In this document: positions 6,431 to 10,432 of the stretch, in pieces
Layout: the number at the start of each line of letters is the position of its first letter
How positions within the stretch are numbered: position 1 is the first letter of the stretch
The notes under the pieces: generated by a model
What the model was told of the DNA's origin: nothing
Database searches by the model: none
What the model saw: the letters and a program-made list of their open reading frames with translations, nothing else
Assembly: GCA_900550235.1 (NCBI GenBank)
Contig: URRQ01000057.1
Coordinates: 1 to 10,432, forward strand
Direction: 5' to 3'
Source: an uncultured Lachnospiraceae bacterium
GTDB taxonomy: Bacteria; Bacillota; Clostridia; Lachnospirales; Lachnospiraceae
DNA length: 10,432 nucleotides
Position numbers and translations under genes: made by a program

Positions 6431-7351
6431 ATGGGAAAGTATGTGTTAAAACGATTTGGTTCGATGTTGGTCACTTTGTTTTTGATTGCCACAGTTACTT
6501 TTTTTCTGATGCATTCAATACCAGGAGATCCATTTGCATTGGGACGAGACACTCCGGAGGTGGTGAGGGAGAATCTAGAACAAAAGTATGGATTGGATAA
6601 ACCACTATTTGAGCAGTATATCATTTATATGAAAAATTTATTGCATGGAGATTTTGGTACGTCTATGAAGTATAAGGGACAAACAGTTCTTGGTAAAGTA
6701 ACAACCGGAATGCCGGTGTCTGCCTTGATCGGATTTGGAGGGGTAGTGATCGGAAGTGTAATCGGTATGGTGCTTGGATGTGTGGCTGCTTTGCACAATA
6801 AAGGAGCGGTTGATTATTTAGTTATTGTGCTGGCAATTCTTGGAGTTTCAATACCTAGCTTTGTATTTGGATCATTAATACAAAAATTATTTGGAGTTGA
6901 CTTGGGATGGTTCCCGATACAAGGATGGCGAGGGTGGCAATATGCAGTATTACCTATGTTGACTTCAGCATTTACGAATATAGCCTTTTACGCCAGAATG
7001 TTACGAACAAGTATGCTGGATGTGATGAAGCAAGACTATATCTATACGGCGAAGAGCAAGGGATTGAATAAGAATGAAATTGTTAGAAAGCATATGTTAA
7101 GAAACTCACTTCTTCCGTGTGTTACTTCTTTTGGCCCTATGTGTGCGGGAGTTTTAACAGGTAATTTTGTAGTAGAAAAAATATTTAATGTTCCGGGCAT
7201 TGGACAGGCAATGATCAATGCAATCCAAGGCAGCGATTATACAATGATCATGGGACTTACTCTCATCTTTTCATTCATTGCAGCAATTATGTATTTTGTA
7301 GTTGATATTCTTTACGGTGTCGTTGATCCGAGAATAAGAATTGCAAGTTAG
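6431..7351 (+). CDS. oppB: Oligopeptide ABC transporter permease OppB
   Basis: This 306-residue inner-membrane permease is one half of the transport channel. It has the OppB/DppB hallmarks: an N-terminal signal-anchor helix (about 9-30), then SIPGDPFALGRD (29-40), the QKYGLDKPLFEQY segment (51-63) and LLHGDFGTS (70-78). About five more membrane segments follow (around 97-120, 128-151, 171-188, 232-245 and 273-296). The cytoplasmic EAA coupling loop is at about 197-230 (DVMKQDYIYTAKSKGLNKNEI, then HMLRNSLLP). It ends with the typical VDPRIRIAS tail. The ATG follows AGGAG (6418-6422) at spacing 8. It is the first gene of the operon, and no substrate-binding protein gene precedes it. Dipeptide versus oligopeptide (or nickel) specificity cannot be settled from the permease. 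Confidence 0.93.
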   Translation: MGKYVLKRFGSMLVTLFLIATVTFFLMHSIPGDPFALGRDTPEVVRENLEQKYGLDKPLFEQYIIYMKNLLHGDFGTSMKYKGQTVLGKVTTGMPVSALIGFGGVVIGSVIGMVLGCVAALHNKGAVDYLVIVLAILGVSIPSFVFGSLIQKLFGVDLGWFPIQGWRGWQYAVLPMLTSAFTNIAFYARMLRTSMLDVMKQDYIYTAKSKGLNKNEIVRKHMLRNSLLPCVTSFGPMCAGVLTGNFVVEKIFNVPGIGQAMINAIQGSDYTMIMGLTLIFSFIAAIMYFVVDILYGVVDPRIRIAS

Positions 7352-7360
7352 GAGGATAAT

Positions 7361-8308
7361 ATGGAAGAGAAAAATACACAAGAGATCAATATTCAGGATA
7401 TTCCATTAGATATGTTTGAAGCAGATGAACAATCATATGATGATGCGGATAAAATAACAAGACCATCGGTTACATACTGGAGCGATGCATGGAGACGTTT
7501 CAAGAGTAATAAGCTTGCAATGATTTCTACGATTGTTCTTCTTCTGATTGCTGTACTTGCGATTGTTGTTCCGATGGTCAGTAGATATACATATAATCAG
7601 AATGATTTGACATGTGTGAATCAAAGTCCGTCATTGGCACATTTATTTGGAACAGATGATTTAGGAAGAGATATTTTTGTTCGCTGTTGGGAAGGTGCGA
7701 GAGTTAGTCTATCAATCGGTCTTATTGTCTCACTTCTTAATGGAACGATTGGTATTCTGTACGGAGGAATTGCAGGATATTTTGGAGGAATTGCTGATAA
7801 TATTATGATGCGTTTTTGTGAACTTATCGCAGCAATCCCACAGATGTTATGGGTAATCCTTCTTATATTGATCATGAAACCGGGTGTAGGACCGATTATT
7901 ATCGCTATTGCAGCTACAGGTTGGATTGGAATGGCTCGTTTGTTCAGAGGACAGGTATTCCAAATCAAAGAAATGGAATATGTAATGGCAAGCAGAACGA
8001 TGGGAGCAGGCAGCCTTTGGATTATTATAAAACATTTGTTTCCAAATGCTTTGAGTCCGATTATTACAAATATGGCTTTTGCGATACCGAGTGCAATTTT
8101 TGCAGAATCATTTTTAAGTTATATCGGATTAGGACTTCCACTTCCAATTGCCAGCTGGGGAGTATTAGCTTCTGATGGAGCGAACAAATTATTAAGTTAT
8201 CCATATCAGCTTGTATTTCCGGCAATATTAATTTGTATTACAATGTTATGCTTTAACTTAATGGGAGATGGATTGCGGGATGCACTAGATCCGAGAATGA
8301 GACAGTAG
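7361..8308 (+). CDS. oppC: Oligopeptide ABC transporter permease OppC
   Basis: This 315-residue permease pairs with OppB. It has an unusually acidic cytoplasmic N-terminal tail (about 1-35, many D/E). This is followed by the OppC N-terminal region (SDAWRRFKSNKLAMIS 41-56 and the first membrane helix 54-74). The family signature LFGTDDLGRDIFVRCWEGARVSL is at 95-117. Further membrane segments lie around 116-138, 158-173, 176-190, 233-252 and 284-300. The EAA loop is at about 205-235 (EYVMASRTMGAG, KHLFPNALSPI). It ends in GDGLRDALDPRMRQ, the standard C-terminus. The AGGAGG is fused to the oppB stop, and the gap between genes is only 9 bp, so expression is coupled. Confidence 0.94.
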   Translation: MEEKNTQEINIQDIPLDMFEADEQSYDDADKITRPSVTYWSDAWRRFKSNKLAMISTIVLLLIAVLAIVVPMVSRYTYNQNDLTCVNQSPSLAHLFGTDDLGRDIFVRCWEGARVSLSIGLIVSLLNGTIGILYGGIAGYFGGIADNIMMRFCELIAAIPQMLWVILLILIMKPGVGPIIIAIAATGWIGMARLFRGQVFQIKEMEYVMASRTMGAGSLWIIIKHLFPNALSPIITNMAFAIPSAIFAESFLSYIGLGLPLPIASWGVLASDGANKLLSYPYQLVFPAILICITMLCFNLMGDGLRDALDPRMRQ

Positions 8309-8321
8309 GAGGAAGAAGCGA

Positions 8322-9371
8322 ATGATGAATAAAGAAAATGAAAATCAGTTATTAGTTGTAGATGACCTTGCTTTTTCTTTTCATACATATGCAGGTGAAG
8401 TTCAGGCAGTGCGCGGCGTTAGCTTTACGTTGAAGCGAGGCAAGACTCTTGGAATTGTTGGAGAATCCGGATGTGGAAAATCTGTAACCGCAAAATCAAT
8501 CGTTCAATTAAATCCGGATAAACCAAGCGGTGAGATTAAAAGAGGAAAAATCTTGTTTGATGGTGAGGATATTGCTTCATTATCAGAAAAAGAAATGGAA
8601 AAGGTAAGAGCAAAAAAAATCAGGATGATTTTTCAAGATCCAATGACGAGCCTGAATCCCACAATGCCTGTGGGAAAGCAGATTATGGAAGGTATTTTGA
8701 AAAGCGGAGTAACATCAAAAGAGGAAGCAAAGAAGATTGCCATAGAAACATTGGCTATGGCAGGAATTCCAAGTCCGGAAGATCGTTTTAATCAATATCC
8801 ACATGAATTTTCAGGAGGAATGAGACAGCGTTCCATGATAGCGTTGGCGATGGCAGTAAATCCACAGCTTTTGATTGCTGATGAACCTACGACAGCATTG
8901 GATGTTACTACACAGGCACAGATTCTAAGATTAATTAAGAAAATCCAAAAGGAATATAATACAGCAATCATTATGATTACTCATGACCTTGGTGTTGTTT
9001 CTAATATTGCAGACGATATTGCCGTTATGTATGCAGGACAAGTGATTGAGTATGGAAAGGCAGAAGATATTTTTGAGCATGCTTCACACCCATATACATG
9101 GGGGATTATGCAATCGATACCACCAGAAGAGACTACGAATAAGGAACCATTACATCCTATTTTAGGAACGCCGCCGGATTTGCTGGATCCACCAAAAGGA
9201 TGTGCATTTGCTGCAAGATGTCCATATGCGATGAAAGTGTGCAGATGTATGCAGCCGCCAAGATTTGATGTAGAAGGAGAAGGACATCAGACGAGTTGCT
9301 GGCTCTATGATGAAAGAGCAAAAGGAACAAGAAAAGTTATAAATCCTATCACAGGCGAGGAGGTGAGATAA
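8322..9371 (+). CDS. oppD: Oligopeptide ABC transporter ATPase OppD
   Basis: This 349-residue cytoplasmic ATPase powers import as a heterodimer with OppF. It shows Walker A GESGCGKS (47-54), Q-loop Q105 (IFQDPMTSLNP), signature SGGMRQR (164-170), Walker B LLIADEP (183-189) and switch H221. The C-terminal oligopeptide-transporter domain (about 240-330) carries C294, C300, C307 and C326 in the C-x5-C-x6-C-x18-C pattern; this pattern binds an iron-sulfur cluster in some relatives. I choose the ATG at 8322 over 8325 because its spacing from GGAGG (8308-8312) is 9. The gene starts 13 bp after oppC and overlaps oppF by one base. Confidence 0.95.
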   Translation: MMNKENENQLLVVDDLAFSFHTYAGEVQAVRGVSFTLKRGKTLGIVGESGCGKSVTAKSIVQLNPDKPSGEIKRGKILFDGEDIASLSEKEMEKVRAKKIRMIFQDPMTSLNPTMPVGKQIMEGILKSGVTSKEEAKKIAIETLAMAGIPSPEDRFNQYPHEFSGGMRQRSMIALAMAVNPQLLIADEPTTALDVTTQAQILRLIKKIQKEYNTAIIMITHDLGVVSNIADDIAVMYAGQVIEYGKAEDIFEHASHPYTWGIMQSIPPEETTNKEPLHPILGTPPDLLDPPKGCAFAARCPYAMKVCRCMQPPRFDVEGEGHQTSCWLYDERAKGTRKVINPITGEEVR

Positions 9372-10333
9372 TGGAAAAACAAGAAATCTTGCGTACTGAA
9401 AATTTGAAAAAGTATTTTTCTGTGAAAGGTGGGAAAACTTTAAAGGCAGTGGATGGAATTTCCATTACGCTGCATAAAGGAGAGTCCCTGGGATTGGTAG
9501 GAGAATCCGGTTGTGGAAAAAGTACATTTGGAAGAACACTTATTAGAATCTATGATCCAACGGAAGGAAAAATATATTTAAAAGGAAAAGACATCAGCGG
9601 GAAAAGTTCGAAAAAATTTCGACGTGAATTAGCCCATAATATTCAAATGATTTTCCAGGATCCGTATGCATGCTTAAATCCACGTATGACTATAGGTGAT
9701 ATTATTGCAGAAGGATGGGACATGCAAGGATTGCACAAGAATAAAGCTGAGAGAAAAAGTAAGATTATCGAACTTTTAAAAATGGTAGGTTTGAATGAAG
9801 AACATGCCAACAGATTCCCACATGAATTTTCCGGGGGACAACGTCAAAGAATCGGGATTGCGAGAGCGCTCAGTATGAATCCGGAAATTATCATTTGTGA
9901 TGAGCCGATCAGTGCGTTAGACGTATCGATTCAGGCGCAGGTTATGAATCTTTTGGTTGCACTTCAAAAGAAATTAGACCTTTCCTATATTTTTATAGCA
10001 CATGATTTGTCGATGGTTCGCTACATTTCGGATTATGTTGCAGTTATGTATCTAGGAACGGTAGTGGAATATGCTTCTAATGTAGAATTGTATAAAAATC
10101 CGATGCATCCATATACAAAAGCATTATTTTCGGCAATTCCTGTTCCAAATCCTAAAGTTGAGAAACAGCGTCAGCAAATTGAAATGAAAGGTGAATTGCC
10201 TAGCCCGATCAACGCGCCAAAAGGCTGCAAATTCTGTACAAGATGTCCATATGCAACAGAAATCTGTAAAACAACACCGCCGGAGGTGAAAGATGTGGGT
10301 GGAGGACATTTGGTAGCATGTCATCATGTGTAG
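9371..10333 (+). CDS. oppF: Oligopeptide ABC transporter ATPase OppF
   Basis: This 320-residue second ATPase of the transporter has Walker A GESGCGKS (44-51), Q-loop Q96 (IFQDPYACLNP), signature SGGQRQR (154-160), Walker B IIICDEP (173-179) and switch H211. The C-terminal domain has C286, C289, C292, C299 and C317, a Cys-rich pattern like that of OppD. The start codon shares one base with the oppD stop (TAATG) and is preceded by AGGAGGTGA (9358-9366), full complementarity to the 16S tail at the short spacing of 4, typical of stop-start re-initiation. It is the last gene seen in the operon. No U-run terminator in the plus direction is visible within the 99 bases that follow. Confidence 0.95.
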   Translation: MEKQEILRTENLKKYFSVKGGKTLKAVDGISITLHKGESLGLVGESGCGKSTFGRTLIRIYDPTEGKIYLKGKDISGKSSKKFRRELAHNIQMIFQDPYACLNPRMTIGDIIAEGWDMQGLHKNKAERKSKIIELLKMVGLNEEHANRFPHEFSGGQRQRIGIARALSMNPEIIICDEPISALDVSIQAQVMNLLVALQKKLDLSYIFIAHDLSMVRYISDYVAVMYLGTVVEYASNVELYKNPMHPYTKALFSAIPVPNPKVEKQRQQIEMKGELPSPINAPKGCKFCTRCPYATEICKTTPPEVKDVGGGHLVACHHV

Positions 10334-10398
10334 TATAAACAAAACTGCGTAAGCAGCTTGTATAAAACATTTTCTATGGTAGTGTAAAGTAGCCTATG

Positions 10399-10426
10399 AA
10401 AAAATTGGAGCTAAAAAATAGCTCCA
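10399..10426 (-). terminator. Intrinsic terminator oriented for a minus-strand gene to the right
   Basis: TGGAGCTA (10406-10413) pairs perfectly with TAGCTCCA (10419-10426) around a 5-base loop. Read on the minus strand the 8-bp stem is followed by A and then six T (10404-10399), a standard intrinsic terminator. Read on the plus strand it is followed by TTGGAA, with no T-run before the window ends. The geometry implies a convergent gene beyond the right edge, so oppF may be the last gene of its operon. A second small stem, CTGC-GTAA-GCAG (10345-10356), lies nearer oppF but lacks a T-run. Confidence 0.65.
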
Positions 10427-10432
10427 TTGGAA

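Noticed and set aside
10345..10356. opp terminator formed by the CTGC-GTAA-GCAG stem
   Set aside because: A 4-bp stem with a stable tetraloop but no T-run right after it; too weak to call a terminator.

Overview
The window looks like low-GC Bacillota DNA, most plausibly a gut-type Clostridia (Lachnospiraceae-like). The grounds are AT-rich intergenic DNA, strong GGAGG ribosome sites before almost every gene, SigA-type promoters, and the families present (PRD regulator, YitT, Opp transporter). The genus is not readable from the sequence. All ten genes look intact, with no RNA gene, IS element, phage gene or CRISPR array.

Layout. The left 6.2 kb is on the minus strand. In transcription order it holds a YheO-type PAS/HTH regulator (5529-6185), an APH-fold small-molecule kinase (4407-5516), an aminopeptidase P-type M24 peptidase (3085-4341), a PRD-containing BglG/MtlR-type regulator (1516-3048), a divergent ribulose-phosphate 3-epimerase homologue (696-1412) and a short YitT-type membrane protein (83-691). 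A strong internal promoter (TTGCAC-N18-TATAAT) with an overlapping inverted repeat precedes the epimerase homologue. This suggests two units: regulator-kinase-peptidase (possibly running into the PRD gene), and epimerase-yitT under separate, probably PRD-activator control. The right 4 kb is a plus-strand oligopeptide ABC transporter operon, oppB-oppC-oppD-oppF (6431-10333), with tightly coupled genes. The last 99 bases hold no gene but contain a terminator hairpin oriented for a minus-strand gene entering from the right.

How it may work together. The 245-bp region between the YheO-type regulator and oppB has divergent consensus promoters. Between them lie three direct TGATAAAAAA repeats at an exact 19-bp period, followed by a palindrome at the opp -10/start. 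The simplest reading is a regulated peptide-uptake module: OppBCDF imports a peptide, the M24 enzyme trims it (Xaa-Pro-type specificity is likely), the kinase phosphorylates a released or co-imported small molecule, and the PAS/HTH protein senses a ligand and controls both directions. No substrate-binding protein lies in the window. The combination of Opp, Xaa-Pro peptidase, APH-fold kinase and YheO-type regulator is the most interesting candidate system here; its substrate cannot be read from the sequence.
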